Source: Marinospirillum perlucidum | GTDB lineage: Bacteria; Pseudomonadota; Gammaproteobacteria; Pseudomonadales; Halomonadaceae | Reading direction: 5' to 3' | Assembly (NCBI RefSeq): GCF_003336805.1 | Contig: NZ_QFWJ01000010.1 | Location: forward strand, 1 to 64,000 | Length of the DNA stretch: 64,000 nucleotides | Part shown: positions 28,458 through 37,220 of the stretch, piece by piece | Numbering within the stretch: the first letter of the stretch is position 1 | How the letters are laid out: each line of letters begins with the position of its first letter | Notes under the pieces: generated by a model | Seen by the model: the letters and a program-made list of their open reading frames with translations, nothing else | Database searches by the model: none | Told to the model about the DNA's origin: nothing | Position numbers and translations under genes: made by a program

Positions 28458-29822
28458 ATGCACCTGCATTTTCTGGGAATCTGCGGCACTTTTATGGGAT
28501 CTCTAGCCATCCTCGCCCGGGAAATGGGGCATGAGGTCAGTGGTTCGGATCGTCAGGTTTATCCACCCATGAGCGATCAGCTGGCTGCAGCCGGAATCGA
28601 GCTTCACCAGGGATTTGATTATGACCCGGCCACTTTTTCACCGGATCTGGTGATCGTTGGCAATGTCATGCGCCGCGGGCTGCCCTGTGTTGAAGCCCTG
28701 CTGAATTCGGCCTTGCCTTATACCTCCGGCCCCGAGTGGTTACATACCGCCCTGCTTCGCGGACAGGAGCAGGAAGCGCGCTGGGTACTGGCTGTGGCTG
28801 GCACCCACGGCAAAACAACAACCGCTTCAATGCTGGCCTGGATTCTGGAAGCGGCTGGTCTCAATCCCGGTTTTCTGATTGGTGGAGTGCCAGGGAATTT
28901 TCCTGTATCGGCCCGCCTGGGAGGGAGCTCTTTCTTTGTCATAGAAGCGGATGAATACGACACCGCCTTTTTTGACAAGCGCTCCAAGTTTGTTCACTAC
29001 TCGCCACGCACCCTGGTCATGAATAATCTTGAGTTTGATCATGCCGATATCTTTGCCGATCTGGCAGCGATTCAAACCCAGTTTCATCATCTGGTACGTT
29101 TGTTGCCCGAACAGGGGCAGATTATTTATCCAGCCGCTTCCCAAGCCCTGACAGAGGTTCTGGATCGTGGTTGCTGGACGCCCACCCAAACGCTGGGTCT
29201 GCAGACAGGTGACTGGCAGGCACAAAAACTCAGCGAGGATGCCTCGCATTTCAGCGTTAGTTATCAGGGACAAATCCTGGGAGAGGTCCAATGGTCCCTT
29301 TCCGGTGAGCATAATATCCACAACGCCTTGGCTGCAGTGGCCGCTGCCCGTCATGTTGGCATCCTGCCTGAACAGGCTCTGGAATCCCTGGCTGACTTCC
29401 AGGGAGTCAAGCGACGCATGGAAAAACTGGGTGAAGTAAAGGGCATCCAGCTTTTTGATGACTTTGCTCATCATCCCACGGCGATTGCCACCAGCCTTGA
29501 AGGCATGAAGCCGCGCTGTCAGGGACGTCTCTTGGCGGTGATCGAGCCAAGATCCAACACCATGCAACTAGGTACTCTGCGCTCTCGTCTGGCTGATTCG
29601 GTCGCGGCTGCCGATCAGGTGTTTTGGTACCAGAATGAGCAGATGAGCTGGTCACCCGCTGATCTGGAAATCGGTAAGAATTTTACCGATCTGGCTGAAC
29701 TCAAAGCTGCGCTGGTCAGGGAAGCGCAGCCCGGCGATTGTCTGGTGTTGATGAGTAATGGCAGTTTTGGTGGTCTGCACCAACAGCTTTTGGCTGCTTT
29801 GGATGAGGAGGGGCAAGCATGA
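28458..29822 (+). CDS. mpl: UDP-MurNAc tripeptide ligase Mpl
   Basis: A 454-residue Mur-ligase family enzyme that attaches recycled L-Ala-gamma-D-Glu-meso-DAP to UDP-MurNAc. It begins MHLHFLGICGTFMGSLA, has the P-loop AGTHGKTTTASMLAW near 114, the SSFFVIEADEYDTAFFDKRSK segment near 165 and DDFAHHPTAI near 335. GGGAGG precedes the ATG. It cooperates functionally with AmpG encoded at 20635. It overlaps ubiX by 4 bp. Confidence 0.95.
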   Translation: MHLHFLGICGTFMGSLAILAREMGHEVSGSDRQVYPPMSDQLAAAGIELHQGFDYDPATFSPDLVIVGNVMRRGLPCVEALLNSALPYTSGPEWLHTALLRGQEQEARWVLAVAGTHGKTTTASMLAWILEAAGLNPGFLIGGVPGNFPVSARLGGSSFFVIEADEYDTAFFDKRSKFVHYSPRTLVMNNLEFDHADIFADLAAIQTQFHHLVRLLPEQGQIIYPAASQALTEVLDRGCWTPTQTLGLQTGDWQAQKLSEDASHFSVSYQGQILGEVQWSLSGEHNIHNALAAVAAARHVGILPEQALESLADFQGVKRRMEKLGEVKGIQLFDDFAHHPTAIATSLEGMKPRCQGRLLAVIEPRSNTMQLGTLRSRLADSVAAADQVFWYQNEQMSWSPADLEIGKNFTDLAELKAALVREAQPGDCLVLMSNGSFGGLHQQLLAALDEEGQA

Positions 29823-30451
29823 TTGAGACAGCGACAAAGCGAGTCACCCTGGCTCTGACCGGGGCTTCAGGTGTTCAATATGGTTTGCGCTTGCTGGAGT
29901 GCCTGTTGGCCGCAGGCTGTCAGGTGGATCTGATGATCTCCAAGGCGGCGCATTTGGTGATTGCCACAGAAACATCCGAAGAATTACCGGCCAACCCCGA
30001 TAAGCTCACCCAAGTTCTGGCGGAGCGTTTTTCCCAGCTGCCTGGTCAAGTTAAAGCCTATGGTCGTGAAGATTGGTTTGCCCCGGCAGCTTCCGGTTCT
30101 GGTGCTGCTTCCAGCATGGTGATCTGTCCCTGTTCAGGGGGAACCCTGTCAGCTTTGGCAACCGGGGCGAGTAATAATCTGATTGAACGGGCAGGAGATG
30201 TAGCGCTCAAGGAGAGACGCCAGCTGTTAATCGTAACTCGCGAGATGCCCCTGCATCAGGTACATCTGGAGCAGATGCTTAAGTTGACCCAGATGGGGGC
30301 GGTGGTGATGCCAGCCAGTCCGGGTTTTTATCATCAACCTCAGCAGGTAGATGACCTGGTCGATTTTGTGGTGGCACGTGTGCTGGATCAGTTGGGTCTG
30401 CCCCAGCAGTTGATTCAACGTTGGGGAGAAGCTTCTTCTGAGTCTAATTGA
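29819..30451 (+). CDS. ubiX: Flavin prenyltransferase UbiX
   Basis: A 210-residue enzyme making prenylated FMN for the UbiD decarboxylase in ubiquinone synthesis. LALTGASGVQYGLRLLECL at the start, CSGGTLSALATGASNNLIERA near 105, and TREMPLHQVHLEQML near 140 are diagnostic. It is coupled to mpl by an ATGA overlap. Its last 37 bp overlap the 3' end of the convergent membrane-protein gene, so the final dozen codons are double-coding. Confidence 0.95.
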   Translation: MIETATKRVTLALTGASGVQYGLRLLECLLAAGCQVDLMISKAAHLVIATETSEELPANPDKLTQVLAERFSQLPGQVKAYGREDWFAPAASGSGAASSMVICPCSGGTLSALATGASNNLIERAGDVALKERRQLLIVTREMPLHQVHLEQMLKLTQMGAVVMPASPGFYHQPQQVDDLVDFVVARVLDQLGLPQQLIQRWGEASSESN

Positions 30452-31419
30452 TCACTGACCCGCTCACTCAGGGTGTGATAACAGCTGTTGCCAATGCGCT
30501 GCCAGAGTTGCTGCCAGTTTTCACCCGGCTGTAAGACCAGCGGAGTGATGGAGGTGTCCAGAGGTCCCAGATCACAAATCACTTCCTGCAACAGGTGGTG
30601 ATAAAGCCTTTCTCTCAAGACTAGGGCACCATTGATGGTGGTGTTGGGTAGCAGCAGCAGGAGGGTCAGGTCATCCAGGCGGTAGGCTTCATCACCGGTA
30701 CGGCAGGTATGCAGGGTTAGTTCGCTGGCTTCACGCAGAAAACGATCCGCACTGGTGGAGCCCAATTCTTCTTTTACCTGAGGGTATTGGTGCAGTTCGA
30801 TCAGCAGCAGGGCCAAAGGGCGCTGGGTAGAACGTGAGCGGGCCACTTCAGCTAAAAGCCGGGATTGTAGATGTTCGACATTGAGCAGGCCGGTGACTTG
30901 GTCCTGACCGGTCATCTTCTCCAGCTTGAGAGTTTTCAGGTTAATGTTGAGTTCGTAGAACCAGGCCAGACTCAAGAGCAGCAGGTATTCAAAAGCAAAA
31001 ATCAGCTGACTTTCCAGACTCAGGTTTTTTAGACGCAGCCCCAAAAGGCCTGCCAGCAGAAGCAGGCTGACGGCCAGAGATGCTCCATTAGGGAGCAGAT
31101 AAAAGGCCAGTAGTGGGTAGATCAGGCCGACAAAATGCCAGTGACTGAAACTGGACAGAGTGTTGGGCTGAAGGAGCAGAAACACCCCGAGGCTGATCAA
31201 GGCAGTAATGGCAGCAGGATCATGACGGAAGCGGCTGTCCAGTTGCCAGCGCAGAAGGCCTAGCCCAAGCAGTATGGGGGTTAGCAGGGCAGGAAGCAGA
31301 ATGGCTTCATAGTAGCCGGCCAGATAGACCTGGGTGGCGAGCAGGCCCATGCCGCTGCCCAGTATCAGATAAAGGCCTGCTGTTACCCGTCGTTGTTGAT
31401 GGCTGAAAACCTGATTCAT
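30415..31419 (-). CDS. Membrane protein with degenerate GGDEF domain
   Basis: A 334-residue protein from the ATG at 31419, which overlaps the previous gene's stop (ATGA). It has about six transmembrane helices in residues 15-165 and a C-terminal GGDEF-like domain opening with the recognisable DQVTGLLNVEHLQSRLL. The active-site loop, normally GGDEF, reads around YRLDDLTLLLLLP and lacks the Gly-Gly-Asp/Glu-Glu-Phe core. Diguanylate cyclase activity is therefore unlikely; a sensory or c-di-GMP-independent signalling role is inferred. It is tandem with a similar gene upstream, and its 3' end overlaps ubiX by 37 bp. Confidence 0.75.
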   Translation of the reverse strand: MNQVFSHQQRRVTAGLYLILGSGMGLLATQVYLAGYYEAILLPALLTPILLGLGLLRWQLDSRFRHDPAAITALISLGVFLLLQPNTLSSFSHWHFVGLIYPLLAFYLLPNGASLAVSLLLLAGLLGLRLKNLSLESQLIFAFEYLLLLSLAWFYELNINLKTLKLEKMTGQDQVTGLLNVEHLQSRLLAEVARSRSTQRPLALLLIELHQYPQVKEELGSTSADRFLREASELTLHTCRTGDEAYRLDDLTLLLLLPNTTINGALVLRERLYHHLLQEVICDLGPLDTSITPLVLQPGENWQQLWQRIGNSCYHTLSERVSDQLDSEEASPQR

Positions 31420-32300
31420 CCTTCTCCTTCCCTGGCCTGTTCGGCATCCGGATAAACAAGGCTGGCAGGTAGGGCATCCAGAGCACAAAGGCTGCCATCG
31501 ACGCGGATATCAGGACAAACCTCGATTAATTCTTGGGTTCTTTTATCCAGTTGGGTGTCTGTAGCCAGTGGTAATAAAACGGCCAGACGTTGACTGGAGA
31601 AATAGTAAAGGCGCTCGAAGGGTGCAAAAGCCTGACTGACATCTTGGATTTGTTTGTTGGTCCAGGGTTCGTTGTTTGGTGTGGTCAGCTTAAGTAAACC
31701 CAGGGATGTTGCTTCCCTTTGGGCGCGCTGTTGTTCTTTTTTTACATCATTGATGAGTTGTTTGCGATTAAACAGGCCGGTGACTGGATCGCGACTCAAA
31801 AGCTCTTTTAGGTTTTGCTGGCGCAGGTGATGAGTAAAACTATGGATCGAGGTCAAAAGCGTCATTAGCCAGATGGCAGCCAGGAAGGTCAAGCGTAGGC
31901 TGCCTTCCAGGTGAAGCATGACCAGCAGGTTGGCCAGTAGTGCAAAACCCAAAACAAAAAAGAGGGCTGTATGAAAGGTTAAGAGGCCAAAGGCGATAAA
32001 AGGAAAAGCCAGATGCAAGCTGAGAAAAGTCAGCGAAGTGTAATGTTCTGGCGTTAGCAAAAGTGCCAAGGAGACCAGCGTATAAACGCAAAAAACCCAG
32101 AGCGTCAGGCGATAGCGGTGGGCTGGTTTAATAAGACTTGTCGGTAGACTGGCGACCAGGAATAGCAGAGTACCGGAAAGATAGATCAGTGAGAGGGTGT
32201 GCTTGTCAGCGTATACGCACCAGCCAGCCAGGAGGGCGAAAAAACACCCTGCCATGAATTGGCACCAGGTAGATGTGCGTATGGACTCTGCTAGTCCCAT
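31416..32300 (-). CDS. Membrane protein with highly degenerate GGDEF domain
   Basis: A 294-residue protein with roughly six transmembrane helices (about 13-155) and a C-terminal region starting SRDPVTGLFNRKQLINDV, the classic N-terminal part of a GGDEF domain. The catalytic loop is replaced around ERLYYFSSQRLAVLLPL, with no GGDEF and shortened downstream elements. It is presumably inactive as a cyclase. It is first of a two-gene operon with the related downstream gene (4-bp overlap). The pair looks like a duplication followed by decay. The family is otherwise unrecognised. Confidence 0.72.
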   Translation of the reverse strand: MGLAESIRTSTWCQFMAGCFFALLAGWCVYADKHTLSLIYLSGTLLFLVASLPTSLIKPAHRYRLTLWVFCVYTLVSLALLLTPEHYTSLTFLSLHLAFPFIAFGLLTFHTALFFVLGFALLANLLVMLHLEGSLRLTFLAAIWLMTLLTSIHSFTHHLRQQNLKELLSRDPVTGLFNRKQLINDVKKEQQRAQREATSLGLLKLTTPNNEPWTNKQIQDVSQAFAPFERLYYFSSQRLAVLLPLATDTQLDKRTQELIEVCPDIRVDGSLCALDALPASLVYPDAEQAREGEG

Positions 32301-32574
32301 AGCTGGAAAAACCCTAAGTTATAACACTACTACTTTGTTGTAGAGTGATGAATTAATTAAGTCGCTATGCCTTCATGGCTGACCTGAACCTTCCCCTGGC
32401 AAGCATATTGTAACTCAATGTTATCCTGCAAGGAAATACCCTATAAAATTTAGCTTCAAATTTACCAGTCAAGGTCGTGGTTAAAAGTACAAGGCTAGGG
32501 TAAAGTCTTCTACTTGCGTATAATGGAACGCAGCTCACCTTCTCTACAAAAAATATCGATTCGAAAAGAGATGC
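32301..32574. other. Divergent intergenic region before proA
   Basis: About 270 AT-rich bases between the divergent membrane-protein operon and proA. It must hold promoters in both directions. I cannot single out a convincing -35/-10 pair or an RNA gene. AAAGAG at 32565-32570 is the likely proA ribosome binding site. Confidence 0.4.
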
Positions 32575-33834
32575 ATGATGAATATTGCAGATTATATGCA
32601 GAAGCTGGGACGTCAGGCGCGTCAAGCTTCTCGTCAGATGGCCGCAACCACCACCGCTACCAAGAATGCTGCTCTTCTGGCCATGGCTAAAAGGCTGGAT
32701 GCCCGCCGTCAATCCCTGCTTGAAGCCAATGCCCAGGATATGCGCGCCGGGGCTGCCAAACAGTTGGATTCTGCCCTGATGGACCGCCTGGAACTCACTC
32801 CTGCGCGCATTGATGCCATGATCGAGGGCCTAGAACAAGTAGCAGGACTGCCCGATCCGGTAGGTGCTATGACCGAGATGAATTACCGCCCCAGTGGTAT
32901 TCAGGTGGGCAAGATGCGCGTTCCTCTGGGGGTGATTGGCATTATTTACGAATCGCGTCCCAATGTGACGGTGGAAGCTGCCAGCCTTTGCTTGAAGTCC
33001 GGCAATGCCGCGATCCTGCGGGGCGGATCGGAAGCTATCCAGTCCAACCAGGCTATTGCTGAATGCATCATGGAAGGCCTGGAAGAGGCTGGCTTGCCTG
33101 CAGCAGCCGTTCAGGTTGTAGAAACCACAGATCGTGAAGCCGTCGGTCAACTGCTGGGTATGACCGAGTATGTCGATGTGCTGGTGCCGCGTGGCGGCAA
33201 GAGTCTGATTCAGCGCATTTCTGAGGATGCTCGTATTCCCGTGATCAAACACCTGGATGGCGTCTGTCATGTTTATATTGATCAGCAGGCTGATCCAGAA
33301 AAAGCCCGAGCCATTGCCATCAATGCCAAGACGCATCGCTACGGCACCTGCAATACCATGGAAACCCTTTTGATCCACGAGGGACAGGCGGCCAGCCTTC
33401 TTCCTCTTTTGGCGGAAGCCTATACGGAAAAGGGGGTCGAGCTGCGTGGCTGTTCGCGTTCACGTTTGCTGGTGCCCAGCATGCAGGCCGCTATCGATTC
33501 GGACTGGAGCAGTGAGTACCTGGCACCCGTGCTGGCCGTTAAAATTGTGGATAGCTTGGATGCCGCCATTGAGCATATCAACCAGTATGGCTCCCATCAC
33601 ACCGATGCCATAGTAACCGAGAATTTTACCCTGGCCCGGCGTTTTCTTAACGAAGTGGATTCCAGCTCGGTTATGGTTAATGCTTCGACCCGTTTTGCAG
33701 ATGGCTTTGAATATGGTCTGGGTGCCGAAATCGGTATATCCACAGACAAGATTCATGCCCGCGGCCCGGTAGGGCTGGAGGGACTGACCTCTCAGAAGTA
33801 TGTTGTTCTGGGTGATGGCCATATCCGCGAGTGA
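32575..33834 (+). CDS. proA: Gamma-glutamyl phosphate reductase
   Basis: A 419-residue NADPH enzyme of the aldehyde dehydrogenase superfamily, the second step of proline synthesis. [20 protein letters not shown] near 117, [17 protein letters not shown] near 143 and the catalytic Cys in [13 protein letters not shown] near 257 identify it. Adjacent ATGs at 32575 and 32578 are equally plausible starts. It is first in the proA-nadD-rsfS-rlmH-mrdA-mrdB series; proB is not in the window. Confidence 0.97.
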   Translation: MMNIADYMQKLGRQARQASRQMAATTTATKNAALLAMAKRLDARRQSLLEANAQDMRAGAAKQLDSALMDRLELTPARIDAMIEGLEQVAGLPDPVGAMTEMNYRPSGIQVGKMRVPLGVIGIIYESRPNVTVEAASLCLKSGNAAILRGGSEAIQSNQAIAECIMEGLEEAGLPAAAVQVVETTDREAVGQLLGMTEYVDVLVPRGGKSLIQRISEDARIPVIKHLDGVCHVYIDQQADPEKARAIAINAKTHRYGTCNTMETLLIHEGQAASLLPLLAEAYTEKGVELRGCSRSRLLVPSMQAAIDSDWSSEYLAPVLAVKIVDSLDAAIEHINQYGSHHTDAIVTENFTLARRFLNEVDSSSVMVNASTRFADGFEYGLGAEIGISTDKIHARGPVGLEGLTSQKYVVLGDGHIRE

Positions 33835-33838
33835 TTGC

Positions 33839-34537
33839 ATGTCTGTTGTCCAGCCACTGGTGATGATGTACGGGGGTACTTTTGACCCGGTGCATCACGG
33901 TCACCTGCGTACAGCCGTGGAGTTGACCCAGGCGCTGCCGGTTAAACGCTTGCACATGATTCCCTGTCAGCTGCCTCCCCACCGGGGGCAGCCCGGAGCA
34001 ACCCCCGAGGATCGCATGAACCTGCTGCAGCTGGCTGTAGCCCGGGAACCGCAGCTTTTTGCCGATGACCGCGAACTTAGGCGTTCGGGGCCTTCCTGGT
34101 CGGTGGATACGCTGATCAGCCTGCGCGAAGACTACGGCAGCAAGCAGCCTTTGGCGCTGGTGTTGGGCTGGGATGCCTTTCTGGGTTTACCCTCCTGGTC
34201 ACGTTTTTCCGAATTATTGGAGTTGGCTCATCTGGTGGTCATCGACCGCCCTGGTGAAGAAGACTCGCCCGGGCAAGTTCTGCAAAAACTGCTGGATGCC
34301 AAGCAAACCCGGGAGCCGGAAGACTTGACCCTGGCGCCCGCTGGCAAGCTGCTGCGTCTGAAACTGCCTGCCAGCATGGAAATTTCTGCGACCCGTATTC
34401 GTCAACTGCTCAGTGAAGGCCGCTCTGTGCGTTACCTTCTGCCGGATGCAGTGATAGACTATCTGTTTGCCCGCAAGCTGTATTCCTGCAGCCTCTCTAG
34501 CCCAACCCAAGAGACACTATGCAAGTCGAAAAATTGA
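33839..34537 (+). CDS. nadD: Nicotinate-nucleotide adenylyltransferase
   Basis: A 232-residue enzyme making deamido-NAD from nicotinate mononucleotide. MYGGTFDPVHHGHLRTA (nucleotidyltransferase HxGH), the LGWDAFLGLPSWSRF substrate segment near 105 and SATRIRQLLSEGRSVRYLLP near 195 are typical. Start at the ATG four bases after the proA stop. Its 3' end overlaps rsfS by 19 bp. With nadB at 9413 the window holds two steps of NAD synthesis at separate loci. Confidence 0.95.
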   Translation: MSVVQPLVMMYGGTFDPVHHGHLRTAVELTQALPVKRLHMIPCQLPPHRGQPGATPEDRMNLLQLAVAREPQLFADDRELRRSGPSWSVDTLISLREDYGSKQPLALVLGWDAFLGLPSWSRFSELLELAHLVVIDRPGEEDSPGQVLQKLLDAKQTREPEDLTLAPAGKLLRLKLPASMEISATRIRQLLSEGRSVRYLLPDAVIDYLFARKLYSCSLSSPTQETLCKSKN

Positions 34538-34863
34538 AAAGCCTGGTGCTGAATGCACTGGAAGATTTGAAAGCCAAAGACGTTTGTGAACTGGATGTTC
34601 GTGAAGCCAGTAGCGTCACGGACTTTATGCTGATCGCTTCGGGGACTTCCTCGCGCCAGGTGAGCGCTCTGGCCACCAATCTGGTGACGCAACTGAAAGA
34701 AGCCGGGGTCACGCCACTGAGTTTGGAAGGCCTGGATGCCGGAGACTGGGTGCTGGTGGATCTGGGCGATCTGCTGGTGCATATCATGCAGCCGGAAACC
34801 CGCTCCTTCTATGATCTGGAAAAACTCTGGGGTGACTTCTCCCTGGCTGAAAAACAGGCTTGA
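34519..34863 (+). CDS. rsfS: Ribosomal silencing factor RsfS
   Basis: A 114-residue protein that binds uL14 on the 50S subunit and blocks subunit joining in starvation. The signature DWVLVDLGDLLVHIMQPETR near 80 and REASSVTDFMLIASGTSSRQ near 30 identify the family. It overlaps nadD by 19 bp and rlmH begins three bases after its stop, forming a tight operon. Confidence 0.96.
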   Translation: MQVEKLKSLVLNALEDLKAKDVCELDVREASSVTDFMLIASGTSSRQVSALATNLVTQLKEAGVTPLSLEGLDAGDWVLVDLGDLLVHIMQPETRSFYDLEKLWGDFSLAEKQA

Positions 34864-34865
34864 GT

Positions 34866-35333
34866 GTGAAAATTCGTGTGTTGGCTGTAGGCCAGAAAAT
34901 GCCAGCCTGGGTTTATCAGGGTGTCGAAGACTATACCCGCCGGCTGCCGGCGGATTTCCGGGTGGAATTCGAAGAAGTACCACTCGGCCAGGGGCGCAGT
35001 GGTGGTGATATCAAAAAAGCCCTTGCCAAGGAGACTCAGGCATTGCTGGGCCGGATCAAGGACCGGGAAAAAGTGATCGCGCTGGATGTGCAGGGCAAAT
35101 CCTGGAGTAGCGAGAAGCTGGCTGACAAGGCCGAAAACTGGCGCATGGAAGGTCGCGATCTGGTACTTTTGATTGGCGGGCCGGATGGTCTTTCCAAAGA
35201 ATGCCTGTCACGTGCCGAAGAGCGCTGGTCGCTATCCGACCTGACCCTGCCCCACCCACTGGTGAGGGTGCTCCTGGCTGAGCAACTTTACCGTGCCTGG
35301 ACCCTCCTGGCTGGCCACCCTTACCATCGTTGA
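34866..35333 (+). CDS. rlmH: 23S rRNA pseudouridine-1915 N3-methyltransferase RlmH
   Basis: A 155-residue SPOUT methyltransferase, exactly the E. coli length when started at the GTG at 34866. IRVLAVGQKMPAWV at the N-terminus, ALDVQGKSWSSEKLAD near 76, LLIGGPDGLS near 103 and TLPHPLVRVLLAEQLYRAW near 125 form the SAM knot. An in-frame TTG at 34860 would add two residues. It lies seven bases before mrdA. Confidence 0.96.
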   Translation: MKIRVLAVGQKMPAWVYQGVEDYTRRLPADFRVEFEEVPLGQGRSGGDIKKALAKETQALLGRIKDREKVIALDVQGKSWSSEKLADKAENWRMEGRDLVLLIGGPDGLSKECLSRAEERWSLSDLTLPHPLVRVLLAEQLYRAWTLLAGHPYHR

Positions 35334-35339
35334 AGAACC

Positions 35340-37220
35340 ATGACTGAATTTCGCAGACAGATCAAAGATCCGGAAAAGGAAAACCAGATTTTCCAGTTTC
35401 GTGCGCGCCTGCTGCTTTTGATCGTTGTGGTTTTCATGGCTGTACTTTTTTTCCGCATGGCCTATCTGCAGGTCTTTCAGTATGACCAGCATGTTTCCCG
35501 ATCCGAACGTAATCGGACCAATGTAGAGGCAATTCCACCAACCCGTGGTCTGATTTACGACCGTAACGGTCGCCTGCTGGCGGATAATCTGCCCAGTCAC
35601 AGTCTGACGCTGACACGTGAGTTGGCGGGGGATGTTGAAGAAGTGGTGGGGCGGATCTGCAGTTTTCTGGAAATGCAGGCTGATTGTCAGGCCACCCTGA
35701 TGGAGCGAAGCCGCCATCGTCGCAGACCTTTCGAACCGGCCTTATTGCTGGATCAGCTGACCGAAAAACAGATTGCTATTCTGGCCGTTAATCGCCACCT
35801 GCTCCCCGGTGTGGAGATATCTGCCCAGTTGTTACGCCACTATCCGGCTGGTGAAGCTGTGGCGCATGCTCTGGGTTATGTCGGCCGTATCAGTGCCGAA
35901 GATCTGGAAGAGCTGGATCGACGGGCCTATTCGGGTACCCACTATATTGGCAAAACAGGTGTTGAAAGCCACTATGAAAATCTCTTGCATGGCGAAGTAG
36001 GTTATCGTCGCGTCGAAACCAATGCGCGCGGACGGGTGCTGAGGGTGGTGGAGTCTGAACCTCCGCGTCCGGGCGTGGATTTGACGCTGCATCTGGATAG
36101 CCAACTACAAGAGGTCGCTTATGCCAGCTTGCGGGGTCGTAAAGCCAGTCTGGTTGCTATTGAGCCTTCAACAGGTGGGATACTGGCGTTGGTCAGTTCA
36201 CCTAGTTTTGACCCCAATGTCTTTGTCGGTAGCCTGGATGATCAGGCCTTTACTGACTTGCGCAACGACGGCAATCTGCCCCTGTTTAACCGCGCAAGCC
36301 GGGGGCAGTATGCGCCCGGTTCAGTGGTAAAACCCTTCATGGGCTTGGCCGGTTTGGAAATGGGAGTCATTGAACCTGATATGACCATGGAAGATCCGGG
36401 TTATTTCCAATTACCCAATGATGACCGCCTTTACCGCAACTGGAAGCGAAACGGGCACGGTGAAGTGGATATCCGTCGTTCAATCGAGGTATCCAATAAC
36501 ACCTTCTTTTACAGCCTGGCCTATGCGCTGGGCATCGATCGCATTGCGCCCTATATGCGCGAGTTTGGTTTTGGTCAGCAAACCTCCCTGGATGTCCTGG
36601 GGGCACGTGAAGGGCTGGTGCCCAGTCGTGAATGGAAGCGTGAAAATCTGGAAGAGCTCTGGTATCCCGGCCAAACCCTGAGTACCGGGATTGGCCAGGG
36701 TTATTGGTTGACGACCCCCTTACAGCTGGCTACTGCTACAGCTGTTCTAGCCAACAAGGGCGAATGGGTCCGGCCGCGTTTGCTGCAAAGTGCAGAAGGA
36801 GAAGCCGCTGAATTTCCTGATGCACAAGCGCGCGATCCTGTTCCGGTGATGGACCCGCAAAACTGGAATATTATTCATGAAGCCATGCAGGAGGTCTTGC
36901 ATGGACACGAGGGGACGGCTCGCTTTTCGGGCGAAGGGGCGGCTTATCGCATAGCGGGTAAAACCGGGACTTCTCAGGTGGTGAGCCTGAGTCGTGAGTT
37001 CGAGCAGCTACCCCCGGAAGAGCGTCCCGAATTTATGCGCAATCACGCCGTGTTTATGGGCTTTGCACCGGCTGATAACCCCCAGATCGCCCTGGCAATA
37101 ATCGTGGAAAATGCCAAGGGTGGTGGAAGTAAAATCGCTGCTCCTATTGCCCGCGAAGTGTTTGATGCCTATTTAACTCCTGAACGCCTGGCTGAACTGG
37201 AGGCGAGTGATGCCCCGTGA
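35340..37220 (+). CDS. mrdA: Penicillin-binding protein 2, peptidoglycan transpeptidase
   Basis: A 626-residue class B PBP of the elongasome. One N-terminal transmembrane helix (about 25-45), a PBP dimerisation domain with GLIYDRNGRLLADN near 63, then the transpeptidase with Ser328-x-x-Lys331, Ser385-Asn-Asn387 and Lys541-Thr-Gly543. It crosslinks side-wall peptidoglycan together with RodA encoded immediately downstream. It overlaps mrdB by 11 bp. Confidence 0.97.
   Translation: MTEFRRQIKDPEKENQIFQFRARLLLLIVVVFMAVLFFRMAYLQVFQYDQHVSRSERNRTNVEAIPPTRGLIYDRNGRLLADNLPSHSLTLTRELAGDVEEVVGRICSFLEMQADCQATLMERSRHRRRPFEPALLLDQLTEKQIAILAVNRHLLPGVEISAQLLRHYPAGEAVAHALGYVGRISAEDLEELDRRAYSGTHYIGKTGVESHYENLLHGEVGYRRVETNARGRVLRVVESEPPRPGVDLTLHLDSQLQEVAYASLRGRKASLVAIEPSTGGILALVSSPSFDPNVFVGSLDDQAFTDLRNDGNLPLFNRASRGQYAPGSVVKPFMGLAGLEMGVIEPDMTMEDPGYFQLPNDDRLYRNWKRNGHGEVDIRRSIEVSNNTFFYSLAYALGIDRIAPYMREFGFGQQTSLDVLGAREGLVPSREWKRENLEELWYPGQTLSTGIGQGYWLTTPLQLATATAVLANKGEWVRPRLLQSAEGEAAEFPDAQARDPVPVMDPQNWNIIHEAMQEVLHGHEGTARFSGEGAAYRIAGKTGTSQVVSLSREFEQLPPEERPEFMRNHAVFMGFAPADNPQIALAIIVENAKGGGSKIAAPIAREVFDAYLTPERLAELEASDAP

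Noticed and set aside
30415-31419. Active diguanylate cyclase
   Set aside because: The GGDEF active-site loop is lost, so only a degenerate domain can be claimed.
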